Shown here: positions 36,249 through 43,588 of the stretch, piece by piece
Layout: every line of letters begins with the position of its first letter
Position numbering within the stretch: the first letter of the stretch is position 1
Origin: Streptomyces sp. NRRL S-646
GTDB lineage: Bacteria > Actinomycetota > Actinomycetes > Streptomycetales > Streptomycetaceae
Length of the DNA stretch: 64,000 nucleotides
NCBI RefSeq assembly: GCF_000720765.1
Contig: NZ_JODC01000007.1
Location: forward strand, 558,001 to 622,000
Direction of reading: 5' to 3'
Position numbers and translations under genes: made by a program
The notes under the pieces: model-generated
Seen by the model: only the letters and a program-made list of their open reading frames with translations
Databases searched by the model: none
What the model was told of the DNA's origin: nothing

Positions 36249-36920
36249 TCAGTCGCCCGTCGCCGCGGCGGCCGCCGTCAGCGACGCGGCCAGCGCCGTG
36301 TGCACCTCGGTGACGACCTTCCGCAGCGCGGGCGCCGCGGCCCCACTGCGCTCGGTCAGCTCCGCCACGCGCGCGTGGTGGCGTCTGCGGTCCTTGCCCG
36401 GCGCCAGCGTGGGCAGCTCCGCGGCCGCGGCGAGGGCGACGACGGCCGCGTCCCGCTCGGAGACCTCCGCCACCGGCACCGGGCCCTCCAGAACCTGCCG
36501 CGCCGCCGCACGCAGCGTGTCCACGACGTCCGCCCGCGCCAGCACGTGCTCCACGCTCGGGAAGACCCCGAGCACCCGCTTCCGCTCCGCCCGCAGACAG
36601 CCCTGGGCCGTCAGTTGCTCCCGTACGGCGTCGAGCGTCACGCGCGCGTGCAGCGTCACCCAGGTCTGCCAGCGGTGCGGCCGGGACTCGCGGACCAGTT
36701 CCAGGAGCCCGTCGAGGACGGCGTCCCCGGTGAGGGAGTCCATGTCGGCGGGCGTGGCGATGCCGTCGTCGTCGACGAGCAGACCGCGCTGGGCCAGTTC
36801 GGTGAGCGCACCTGCCCGCACCAGGTGGTGGAGGCGGGCGGCAGCGGTGACCTCGGTGGGGTTCGTGTCCCAGGCCAGCAGGTAGAGCCGGGCGGGCAGT
36901 GAGAGCGGGCCGTTGGGCAC
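36249..36920 (-). CDS. GPP34 (GOLPH3/VPS74) family protein
   Basis: A 223-residue protein of the GPP34 family. Visible blocks are LPARLYLLAWDTNPTEVTAAARLHHLVRAGALTEL, a segment rich in acidic turns (GLLVDDDGIATPADMDSLTGD), SRPHRWQTWV and the late helix ALRKVVTEVHTALAASLTAA. Eukaryotic relatives bind phosphatidylinositol-4-phosphate at the Golgi. Streptomyces carries many copies of unknown role. GTG at 36920 follows GAAGGAG at ideal spacing. The gene is convergent with ssgD and divergent from the ABC-F leader. Confidence 0.85.
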   Translation of the reverse strand: MPNGPLSLPARLYLLAWDTNPTEVTAAARLHHLVRAGALTELAQRGLLVDDDGIATPADMDSLTGDAVLDGLLELVRESRPHRWQTWVTLHARVTLDAVREQLTAQGCLRAERKRVLGVFPSVEHVLARADVVDTLRAAARQVLEGPVPVAEVSERDAAVVALAAAAELPTLAPGKDRRRHHARVAELTERSGAAAPALRKVVTEVHTALAASLTAAAAATGD

Positions 36921-36963
36921 GGAGACTCCTTCGTGCGGTGAGGGCGGGGATCACGTTAATCCG

Positions 36964-36992
36964 TTGACAGCCCGCCCACCGCTTCCTACGGT
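36964..36992 (+). promoter_or_regulatory. Strong sigma-70-type promoter of the ABC-F leader
   Basis: TTGACA (36964-36969), a 17-base spacer, and TACGGT (36987-36992). Transcription should start near 37000, giving a 5' leader of about 235 bases before the ABC-F ATG. Confidence 0.8.
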
Positions 36993-37018
36993 GTACAGCG
37001 GTTCTGTTGCCGTCGATT

Positions 37019-37078
37019 GGAGAAGGACGTTGCTCGTCTGAGGTCCTGAGACACCGTGTCACACACGTGAGGTGTGTG
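37019..37078 (+). promoter_or_regulatory. Three-codon leader ORF and competing hairpins (attenuator-like)
   Basis: GGAGAAGG (37019-37026) is followed by TTG CTC GTC TGA (37030-37041), a leader peptide M-L-V. Just after it, CACACAC (37060-37066) pairs perfectly with GTGTGTG (37072-37078), loop GTGAG. ACACC (37051-37055) can instead pair with GGTGT (37071-37075). The two structures exclude each other, and a ribosome stalled on the short ORF would cover the first segment. A downstream terminator is not obvious. Confidence 0.6.
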
Positions 37079-37233
37079 CGCTGCGTGCGACCTCGGCAGT
37101 CGAGCCGTCCCGACGGAGCAGGGCCTTTCTCGTGCCCCGGTTCCGTACTCCAGGGTTCTCCTCTCCCGCCGCTGGTCTCCGGTGTCTCCATACGCGTTTG
37201 CCCCTGACCGCACCGAGCAACCGCGAGGCCCGC

Positions 37234-38847
37234 ATGTCTACTTCCATCACTTGTACGTCCCTGTCCTTCACCTGGCCCGACGGCACCCCCGTCTTCGAGG
37301 GCCTCGATGTCGCCTTCGGTCCCGGCAGGACGGGGCTCGTCGGCGTCAACGGGTCAGGAAAATCGACCCTGTTGAAGCTGATCGGCGGTGAGCTCGCCCC
37401 GGCCGACGGCGCCGTACGCGTCGCGGGCGAGGTCGGCTACCTCCCGCAGAACGTCACGCTCGACACCCAGCTGCGCGTCGACAGGGCGCTCGGTATCGCA
37501 GCGCAGCGCGCCGCGCTGCACGCCATCGAGACGGGCGATGTGGCCGAGAAGCACTTCGAGACGGTCGGCGACGACTGGGACGTGGAGGAACGCGCGCTCG
37601 CCACGCTCGGCGAACTCGGCCTCGGGCACATCGAGTTGGACCGCACCATCGGCGAGGTCTCGGGCGGCGAGTCGGTGCTGCTGCGGCTGGCCGCACTGCT
37701 GCTGCGCCGCCCGGACGTCCTGCTCCTGGACGAGCCGACCAACAACCTCGACCTGTACGCGCGCCGGCGGCTGTACGCGGCCGTCGAGTCCTGGCCGGGA
37801 GTGATGGTCGTGGTCAGCCACGACCGCGAACTCCTGGAACTGGTCGACCAGATCGCCGATCTGCGCTCCGGGGAGGTCACCTGGTTCGGCGGCAACTTCT
37901 CCGCGTACGAGGAGGCGCTCGCCACCGAGCAGGAGGCGGCCGAGCGGATGGTGCGGGTCGCGGAGGCCGACTTCAGGAAGCAGAAGCGTGAACTGGTCGA
38001 CGCCCAGGTCAAGTTGGCCCGGCGCAAGCGATACGGGCAGAAGATGTGGGACCAGAAGCGCGAGCCGAAGATCGTCATGGGGGCGCGCAAGCGCGCGGCG
38101 CAGGAGTCCGCGGGCAAGCACCGCATCATGCACGAGGAGCGGCTCACCGAGGCGAAGGAAAGGCTCGACGAGGCGGTGGACGCCGTACGGGACGACGACG
38201 AGATCCGCGTCGACCTGCCGCACACGGCCGTACCGCCGGGCCGCACCGTCCTGACCCTCATGGACCTACAGCTCGCGTACGGCGCGCGCGTGGCCGGCGG
38301 GCTGGATCTGCGGGGCCCGGAGCGGGTGGCCCTGATCGGACGCAACGGCGCGGGCAAGACGACGCTGCTGCGGACGATCGCCGGGGAGCTCGCACCGGTG
38401 GCGGGCGAGGCGCACGCGCACGTGCCGCTGCGTTTCCTGCCCCAGCGCCTCGACGTGCTCGACGACGAGCTGTCGGTCGCCGAGAACGTGGCCCGGTTCG
38501 CGCCGGCCGCCACCAACAACCGGGTCCGGGCGCGCCTTGCCCGCTTCCTGTTCCGGGGCGCCCGCGCCGACCAGAAGGCGGCCACCCTGTCCGGCGGCGA
38601 ACGCTTCCGGGCGGCCCTCGCCGCTTTGATGCTGGCCGAGCCGGCACCGCAGCTGCTGATGCTCGACGAGCCGACGAACAACCTCGACATGGCGAGCGTG
38701 CGGCAGCTGACATCGGCCCTGGAGTCGTACGAGGGGGCGCTGATCGTGGCCAGCCACGACCTGCCGTTTCTGGAGTCGATCGGGATCACCCGGTGGCTGC
38801 TGCTGGACGGCGAGCTGCAGGAGACGACGCCGGAGGCGATCGGATAG
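37234..38847 (+). CDS. ABC-F family ATPase, antibiotic-protection type candidate
   Basis: A 537-residue cytoplasmic protein with two ABC domains. Domain 1: Walker A GVNGSGKST, signature VSGGES, Walker B DVLLLDEPTNNLD. Linker about residues 225-300 is highly charged (TEQEAAERMVRVAEADFRKQ, ARRKRYGQKMWDQKREPKIV), longer than in EttA. Domain 2: GRNGAGKTT, LSGGERFRAALAALML, LLMLDEPTNNLD. ABC-F proteins of this group bind the ribosomal E site and dislodge antibiotics. The strong promoter, long leader and short leader ORF support drug-induced expression. The upstream in-frame extension to 37072 is leader DNA. I recall an S. coelicolor homologue (SCO6720) but could not check it. Confidence 0.92.
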   Translation: MSTSITCTSLSFTWPDGTPVFEGLDVAFGPGRTGLVGVNGSGKSTLLKLIGGELAPADGAVRVAGEVGYLPQNVTLDTQLRVDRALGIAAQRAALHAIETGDVAEKHFETVGDDWDVEERALATLGELGLGHIELDRTIGEVSGGESVLLRLAALLLRRPDVLLLDEPTNNLDLYARRRLYAAVESWPGVMVVVSHDRELLELVDQIADLRSGEVTWFGGNFSAYEEALATEQEAAERMVRVAEADFRKQKRELVDAQVKLARRKRYGQKMWDQKREPKIVMGARKRAAQESAGKHRIMHEERLTEAKERLDEAVDAVRDDDEIRVDLPHTAVPPGRTVLTLMDLQLAYGARVAGGLDLRGPERVALIGRNGAGKTTLLRTIAGELAPVAGEAHAHVPLRFLPQRLDVLDDELSVAENVARFAPAATNNRVRARLARFLFRGARADQKAATLSGGERFRAALAALMLAEPAPQLLMLDEPTNNLDMASVRQLTSALESYEGALIVASHDLPFLESIGITRWLLLDGELQETTPEAIG

Positions 38848-38922
38848 CTCCCGATCGCGCATCTCAGGAGGGGCACAGCCTGGCAACGAGGGTTTTGCCG
38901 TCGTGGATCGGCGCTGCATGAT

Positions 38923-38960
38923 GGCGGACCGGGCGTCGCGTCATGGGCGCCCGGTCTGCC
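38923..38960 (+). terminator. 13-bp hairpin between ABC-F and amidinohydrolase genes
   Basis: GGCGGACCGGGCG pairs with CGCCCGGTCTGCC across a 12-base loop, with one G-U pair. It ends 24 bases before the next start, so it may end ABC-F transcription or lie in the next leader. Confidence 0.6.
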
Positions 38961-38984
38961 GTCCCGCCGATTCGGAGTTCCGTC

Positions 38985-39761
38985 GTGCCCAGCAAGAAGG
39001 CCCTCGTCCGCCGCCCGAGCCCCCGCCTCGCCGAAGGGCTGGTGACGCACATCGAGCGGGAGAAGGTCGACTTCGATCTCGCCGTCGAGCAGTGGGAGGC
39101 GTACGTCGAGGCCCTGCGCGAGCACGGCTGGGAGACGGTGGAGGTGGACCCGGAGGACAACTGCCCGGACTCCGTGTTCGTCGAGGACACGGTCGTCATG
39201 TACAAGAACGTCGCGCTGATCACCCGGCCCGGCGCCGAGTCCCGGCGGGACGAGACGGCCGGCGTCGAGGAGGCCGTGGCGCGCCTGGGCTGCTCGGTGA
39301 ACTGGATCTGGGAGCCGGGCACCCTGGACGGCGGCGACGTGCTGAAGATCGGCGACACGATCTACGTCGGCCGGGGCGGCCGCACCAACGCGGCCGGTGT
39401 CCAGCAGCTGCGGGCCGCCTTCGAGCCGCTGGGGGCGCGGGTCGTCGCCGTACCCGTGAGCAAGGTGCTGCACCTGAAGTCGGCGGTCACCGCGCTGCCC
39501 GACGGGACGGTCGTCGGGAACATCCCCAAGGTGGACCGGCCCTCGCTCTTCCCGCGCTTCCTGTCGGTGCCCGAGGAGTCGGGCTCGCACGTGGTGCTGC
39601 TCGGCGGCAGCAAGCTGCTGATGGCGGCGAGCGCGCCGAAGTCCGCGGAGCTGCTCGCCGATCTCGGTCACGATCCGGTCGTGGTGGACATCAGCGAGTT
39701 CGAGAAGCTCGAGGGCTGTGTGACATGTCTCTCGGTGCGCCTCAGGGACCTGTACGCCTGA
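38985..39761 (+). CDS. ddaH: Dimethylarginine dimethylaminohydrolase-like amidinotransferase
   Basis: A 258-residue pentein-fold enzyme that should hydrolyse methylarginine or a related guanidino compound to citrulline plus an amine. Landmarks: RRPSPRLAEG near the N-terminus, NCPDSVFVEDTVV (substrate-binding Asp/Glu), EPGTLDGGDVL, the active-site His in KVLHLKSAVTALP and the catalytic Cys in GCVTCLSVRL near the C-terminus. Length matches DDAH. GTG at 38985 follows GGAG; an upstream frame to 38943 overlaps the hairpin and is rejected. It lies alone downstream of the ABC-F gene. Confidence 0.9.
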   Translation: MPSKKALVRRPSPRLAEGLVTHIEREKVDFDLAVEQWEAYVEALREHGWETVEVDPEDNCPDSVFVEDTVVMYKNVALITRPGAESRRDETAGVEEAVARLGCSVNWIWEPGTLDGGDVLKIGDTIYVGRGGRTNAAGVQQLRAAFEPLGARVVAVPVSKVLHLKSAVTALPDGTVVGNIPKVDRPSLFPRFLSVPEESGSHVVLLGGSKLLMAASAPKSAELLADLGHDPVVVDISEFEKLEGCVTCLSVRLRDLYA

Positions 39762-39876
39762 TGGGTGAGCCGATCGCCCCTTCAGCCCTGGGACCTGCGG
39801 TCCTGGGCTCTCCCGGCAGATTCTTGGAAGTCCTAGGAAACATGGTCTGATCAGGGATCTTTACACGGCACTTAAC

Positions 39877-39920
39877 CTACGGCAACGTAACCTACGGTTT
39901 CGTAGCCTACGCTCACGTAG
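39877..39920. promoter_or_regulatory. Three tandem 15-bp palindromic operator repeats
   Basis: CCTACGGCAACGTAA, CCTACGGTTTCGTAG and CCTACGCTCACGTAG are contiguous, each CTACG-N4-CGTAR. The second and third are perfect inverted repeats; the first has one mismatch. Centres are 15 bp apart. The array ends 58 bases before the desaturase ATG, over the probable promoter. Confidence 0.8.
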
Positions 39921-39977
39921 GTTCCGGCACCGCTCGCCGGTTTGTTCCACTTAGGTCGTACGTCCCCTGGAGTTCCT

Positions 39978-40955
39978 ATGACGATCACTTCCCCTCACCT
40001 CAGCAGCCCGTCCTCCGCCTGGACCGACGCACGACTGCTGTACGCACTGGAGGAAGTGGTCGAGACGGAACTCAACCGGCATCTGAAGGTCGCCAAGGAC
40101 TGGATGCCGCACGAGTACGTGCCATGGTCGGACGGCCGCAACTTCCCCGGCCTGTTCGAGGACGGCGAGGCCTGGGACAAGGAGCAGTCCAAGGTCACCG
40201 AGATCGGCCGTATCGCGCTGGTGGTGAACCTGCTCACCGAGGACAACCTGCCCAGCTACCACCACGAGATCGCCTCGCTGTTCGGCCGTGACGGCGCCTG
40301 GGGCACCTGGGTGCACCGCTGGACCGCCGAGGAGGGCCGGCACGGCATCGTGATGCGCGACTACCTGCTCGCCTCGCGCGCGGTGGACCCGGACAAGCTG
40401 GAAGCGTTCCGCATGGCCCACATGAGCGAGGGCTTCGAGTCGGACAACCGCCACTCGATGCTGCACTCGGTCGCCTACGTCGCCTTCCAGGAGCTCGCGA
40501 CCCGTATCTCGCACCGCAACACCGGCCACCAGTCCGGCGACCCGGTCTGCGACCGCATGCTGGCGCGGATCGCGACCGACGAGAACCTCCACATGGTCTT
40601 CTACCGCAACCTCCTGAAGGCCGCCTTCGAGCTCGCTCCCGACCTGACCATGCAAGCGGTCCGGGACGTCGTGGTGAACTTCCGGATGCCCGGCCACGGC
40701 ATGCCCGGCTTCGAGCGGTTCGCCGCCCAGATGGCGATCGGCGAGGTCTACAACATGCGCATCCACCACGACGACGTGCTCCAGCCGGTCCTGCGCCACC
40801 TGAAGGTCCTGGAGATCGACGGCCTCGGCCCCGAGGGCCTCAAGGCCCAGGAGGAACTCGGCCTGTTCATGGGCGGGCTGGACGCGGAGGCCCTGAAGTT
40901 CGACGAGAAGCTGGCGGCACGCAAGGCGCGCATGGCGGCGCGCGCCGCCGGCTGA
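39978..40955 (+). CDS. desA: Acyl-ACP desaturase (soluble di-iron)
   Basis: A 325-residue soluble desaturase that would introduce a double bond into acyl-ACP. Di-iron ligand motifs are WTAEEGRHG (ExxH) and ATDENLHMVFYRN (ExxH), with further helix-borne acids in EEVVETELNRHLKVAKD. The N-terminal block MPHEYVPWSDGRNFPGLF and the ending EELGLFMGGLDAEALKFDEKLAARK match actinobacterial DesA. ATG at 39978 follows CTGGAG. Upstream is the triple palindrome array and downstream a very strong hairpin, so it is a monocistronic, tightly controlled gene. Confidence 0.93.
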   Translation: MTITSPHLSSPSSAWTDARLLYALEEVVETELNRHLKVAKDWMPHEYVPWSDGRNFPGLFEDGEAWDKEQSKVTEIGRIALVVNLLTEDNLPSYHHEIASLFGRDGAWGTWVHRWTAEEGRHGIVMRDYLLASRAVDPDKLEAFRMAHMSEGFESDNRHSMLHSVAYVAFQELATRISHRNTGHQSGDPVCDRMLARIATDENLHMVFYRNLLKAAFELAPDLTMQAVRDVVVNFRMPGHGMPGFERFAAQMAIGEVYNMRIHHDDVLQPVLRHLKVLEIDGLGPEGLKAQEELGLFMGGLDAEALKFDEKLAARKARMAARAAG

Positions 40956-40977
40956 CGGCACACCCGACTGCGGGCCA

Positions 40978-41015
40978 TGACGCGGCCGGTACGCACGCGC
41001 GTACCGGCCGCGTCA
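40978..41015. terminator. Perfect 17-bp bidirectional terminator
   Basis: Arms 40978-40994 and 40999-41015 are exact reverse complements (TGACGCGGCCGGTACGC / GCGTACCGGCCGCGTCA) with a 4-base loop. It lies between the convergent desaturase and WhiB genes, and its right arm includes the WhiB stop codon. Confidence 0.85.
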
Positions 41016-41258
41016 GTGTGTCCTCCGCCTGAGTTCCAGGCGCTCCTTCTCCGACAGGCCGCCCCAGACGCCGAAGCGTTCGTCGTTCTGCAGGGCGTAC
41101 TCGAGGCAGGCCGGGCGCATCTCGCACATGCCGCAGATGCGCTTCGCCTCACGCACCGAGCTGCCCGGCTCGGGAAAGAAGAAGTCCGCCCCCGTCTGCG
41201 CGCACAGTGCCTGGGCCTGCCAGGCGGAGTCGGCCGGGGTGATGGTGTCGATGTGCAT
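41013..41258 (-). CDS. wblH: WhiB-like transcriptional regulator
   Basis: An 81-residue iron-sulfur WhiB protein. Four Cys ligands: ALCAQTGADFFFPEPG (first), then KRICGMCEMRPACLEYAL (three, in CxxC-x5-C). The turn ERFGVWGGLSEKERLEL precedes the basic DNA-binding tail RRR. WhiB-like proteins act with sigma factor to regulate development or antibiotic tolerance. ATG at 41258 gives MHIDTITPADSAW; a TTG at 41297 is possible but less likely. The name WblH is from memory of the S. coelicolor gene order and is uncertain. Neighbours: convergent desaturase, divergent VOC. Confidence 0.88.
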   Translation of the reverse strand: MHIDTITPADSAWQAQALCAQTGADFFFPEPGSSVREAKRICGMCEMRPACLEYALQNDERFGVWGGLSEKERLELRRRTH

Positions 41259-41474
41259 GGACGAGATCGTGCCGGGGGCCGAAAAACGTTCGATCAACGC
41301 GTCATCAACGCCGCCCGGCGGGGCCCCCGGCCACCCTGATGGTGGCGCCCTGCCACACCGCGGCGCACGGCGGCGCGCGGAAAGCGGCGGGAAAGAGCGC
41401 TCCGGCAGCGATTGTCAGTGGGCGGTGCAAGACTCGGCAGTGCAGAGAACGGGACCCTTCCGAGGAGGGCGAAG

Positions 41475-42260
41475 ATGCTCACCACCCGTTTCGTCAACGG
41501 CGCTCCCAACTGGATCGACGTCGGCACCTCCGACATCGACGGCGCCATCTCCTTCTACGGCGGCCTCTTCGGCTGGCGGTTCCAGTCGGCCGGGCCGGAC
41601 GCCGGCGGATACGGCTTCTTCCAGCTGGACGGGAAGACCGCGGCGGGCGGTGTGCAGACCACGCCCGAGCAGGGCCCGCCGTCCTGGACGGTGTACTTCC
41701 AGAGCGGGAACGCCGAGGCCACCGCCAAGGCGGCAGAGCAGGCGCACGGCAGTGTGCTGATGCAGCCCATGGACGTGATGGGCGAGGGACACATGGCGAT
41801 CCTCGCCGACAAGGCGGGCGTGCCCTTCGGTATCTGGCAGCCGGGTCGGACCAAGGGCGTGGACGTGGCGAACGAGACCGGCGCCCTGGCCTGGGTCGAG
41901 CTGTACACCCCGGACATCGCCGCGGCCGCCTGGTTCTACCACGAGACGCTCGGCCTGGAGACGGCGGCGGTCGACTTCCCGGGCGGTACGTACACCACCG
42001 TCAACCCCGCCGGGGGCGGCGAGGACTCCATGTTCGGCGGCATCGTCCCGCTCGCCGACGACCCGTCGGAGGACCGCGCGTACTGGCTGCCGTACTTCGA
42101 GGTCGCCGACACGGACGCCACGGTCGCCAGGGCGAGCGAGCTGGGCGGCGAGATCCGCGTCCCCGCCACCGACATCGAGGGCGTGGGCCGCTTCGCCAAG
42201 CTCGCCGACCCCTACGGCGCCCGCTTCGCGGTGATCAAGAGCGCACCGCCGCAGACGTGA
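41475..42260 (+). CDS. VOC family protein (two glyoxalase/bleomycin-resistance domains)
   Basis: A 261-residue protein with two vicinal-oxygen-chelate modules. Module 1: APNWIDVGTSDIDGAISFYGGLFGWRF, ending HMAILADKAGVPFGIWQPG. Module 2: LAWVELYTPDIAAAAWFYHETLGLE, ending RFAKLADPYGARFAVI. Each module holds the beta-alpha-beta-beta-beta pattern. In Streptomyces such proteins are commonly annotated hydroxylases or glyoxalase-like; the substrate is unknown. ATG at 41475 follows GAGGAGGGCGAAG, so the start is well supported. Confidence 0.9.
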   Translation: MLTTRFVNGAPNWIDVGTSDIDGAISFYGGLFGWRFQSAGPDAGGYGFFQLDGKTAAGGVQTTPEQGPPSWTVYFQSGNAEATAKAAEQAHGSVLMQPMDVMGEGHMAILADKAGVPFGIWQPGRTKGVDVANETGALAWVELYTPDIAAAAWFYHETLGLETAAVDFPGGTYTTVNPAGGGEDSMFGGIVPLADDPSEDRAYWLPYFEVADTDATVARASELGGEIRVPATDIEGVGRFAKLADPYGARFAVIKSAPPQT

Positions 42261-42281
42261 GGGAATGACGAGCCCGGACTG

Positions 42282-42959
42282 TCATGCCAGCGGGGCGGCC
42301 GCGCGCGCCTGGGCGACCGCGGCCGCCAGCTGCTGCTGCACGTCCTCGGGCAGTGGCGTGCCCTGAACGGTGCCGACCAGGTCCTGGGCCAGGCGGTGCA
42401 GCTTGGTGTTGGTGTTCTGGGAGGCCGTGACGAGCACGGTCCACGCCACCTCGGGGCTCAGGCTGAAGGTGGCCATCAGGATGCCGCGGGCCAGATCTAT
42501 GGAAGGCCGCGTCTGCATCGCCCTTCGCAGCTCGGCGACCTCCTTGCGCAGCTCGTGATCGACCGCCTCCGGCGCGCTCAGGCTGTCACCGGCGGTATCC
42601 GGCTCGGCGCTCCCGGCACCGGAGGCGGGGTGTACGAACAACTCCCGGGCGCCGGTCAGCTCCAGGATCCGGTCGACCGAAGGGCCGCTGGCGCAGATGG
42701 TGACCGTCTTGCCCTCGTCGAGCGCCTTCCGGCGCAGACCGAGCAGAAGGTTGAGACCGGAGCAGTCGCAGAAACCGATGGCGCTCAGGTCCAGGTCGAT
42801 ACCGCTCGCCGAGTTGTCCAGGGCTTCGTCCAGGCCGCGTTCGAGCTGCCGGCCGCCGTGGTCGAGCTCACCGCACACCCGGACGTTCATGCGATCGCCG
42901 TCCGGCACGACGTCGATCGTCACCAGGCATGTCTGCGCGGACTGCGCAGGCTCCGACAT
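42282..42959 (-). CDS. STAS-ANTAR fusion protein
   Basis: A 225-residue protein. Residues about 10-110 are a STAS domain of anti-sigma-factor antagonist type (GELDHGGRQLERGLDEALD and IDLDLSAIGFCDCSGLNLLLGLRRKA, with the phosphorylatable Ser in DCSGL). Residues about 145-200 are an ANTAR RNA-binding domain (LRRAMQTRPSIDLARGILMA, SLSPEVAWTVLVTASQNTNTKLHRLA). The product could link partner switching to transcription antitermination. Few labelled examples are known to me. It is divergent from a winged-helix gene over 131 bases. Confidence 0.85.
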   Translation of the reverse strand: MSEPAQSAQTCLVTIDVVPDGDRMNVRVCGELDHGGRQLERGLDEALDNSASGIDLDLSAIGFCDCSGLNLLLGLRRKALDEGKTVTICASGPSVDRILELTGARELFVHPASGAGSAEPDTAGDSLSAPEAVDHELRKEVAELRRAMQTRPSIDLARGILMATFSLSPEVAWTVLVTASQNTNTKLHRLAQDLVGTVQGTPLPEDVQQQLAAAVAQARAAAPLA

Positions 42960-43054
42960 GGCCTCTCTCCCTCGAATGCTCGTCTACCTCCGCTCCCAAG
43001 GTTCCCCTCTTCCGCCGCACACGTCAAGAAATACATGAAATCCAGTGCGTGCTT

Positions 43055-43084
43055 TTGAATGCGCGAATACTGACTCGCTACAGT
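43055..43084 (+). promoter_or_regulatory. Promoter giving a probably leaderless transcript
   Basis: TTGAAT (43055-43060), 18-base spacer, TACAGT (43079-43084). The next gene starts ATG at 43091, 7 bases after the -10 box, which is about where transcription should begin. Confidence 0.6.
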
Positions 43085-43090
43085 TGGGAC

Positions 43091-43441
43091 ATGGATGGAG
43101 TGCCCGAGCCACACACCGGATGGACGTTCGTCACCAATCACGCGCGCGTACTGGCGGCCATCGCCGACAACCACACCGCCCGGATCCGTGACATCGCCGC
43201 GCACTGCCGCCTCACCGAACGCGCCGTCCAGAAGATCATTTCCGACCTCGAACAAGCCGGCTATCTCTCCCACACCAGGGAGGGACGCACCAACACCTAC
43301 CGGATCGATCCCAGCAAGGTCCTGCGCCATCCCGCCGAGGCGGGACTGACCGTGGCATCACTGCTCTCCCTGCTCGTGCAGGACGAGGCAGTCCGCTCCA
43401 CCAGCTCCCCCGGCGGCACACGGCCCCACGCCACGGCCTGA
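43091..43441 (+). CDS. Winged-helix transcriptional regulator (MarR/ArsR-like)
   Basis: A 116-residue DNA-binding protein. The winged helix covers about residues 10-75: GWTFVTNHARVLAAIADNHTARIRDIAAHCRLTERAVQKIISDLEQAGYL, wing SHTREGRTNTYRID. The C-terminal tail is short and has no ligand domain. ATG at 43091 lies at the expected transcription start of the promoter at 43055-43084, so no ribosome site is needed. It is convergent with LacI via repeat copy 6 and divergent from the STAS-ANTAR gene. Confidence 0.85.
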   Translation: MDGVPEPHTGWTFVTNHARVLAAIADNHTARIRDIAAHCRLTERAVQKIISDLEQAGYLSHTREGRTNTYRIDPSKVLRHPAEAGLTVASLLSLLVQDEAVRSTSSPGGTRPHATA

Positions 43442-43489
43442 CGGCACCACCGCCCGGCCGAGCGGTGTCGGTGAAGTCCGCGCGGTACC

Positions 43490-43555
43490 GCCCCCCGTAA
43501 GGGGCGCGGGGCCGTATCGACATGCGGCTCCGCGGCATGGGCGCGACCGGCCCCC
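43490..43555 (-). repeat. Dispersed repeat family A, copy 6 (inverted)
   Basis: CCCCCCGTAAGGGGCGCGGG, then GTATCGACATGCGGCTCCGC, then GGGCGCGACCGG. It sits between the convergent winged-helix and LacI genes. The last block is weaker than in other copies. Confidence 0.75.
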
Positions 43556-43588
43556 ACCGGCCCGTGCGCGGTGGAGACGCGATGCGGC

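Noticed and set aside
37072..37233. 54-residue N-terminal extension of the ABC-F protein
   Set aside because: It lies in the structured leader, is Arg/Pro/Ser-rich, and ABC domains begin right after ATG 37234.
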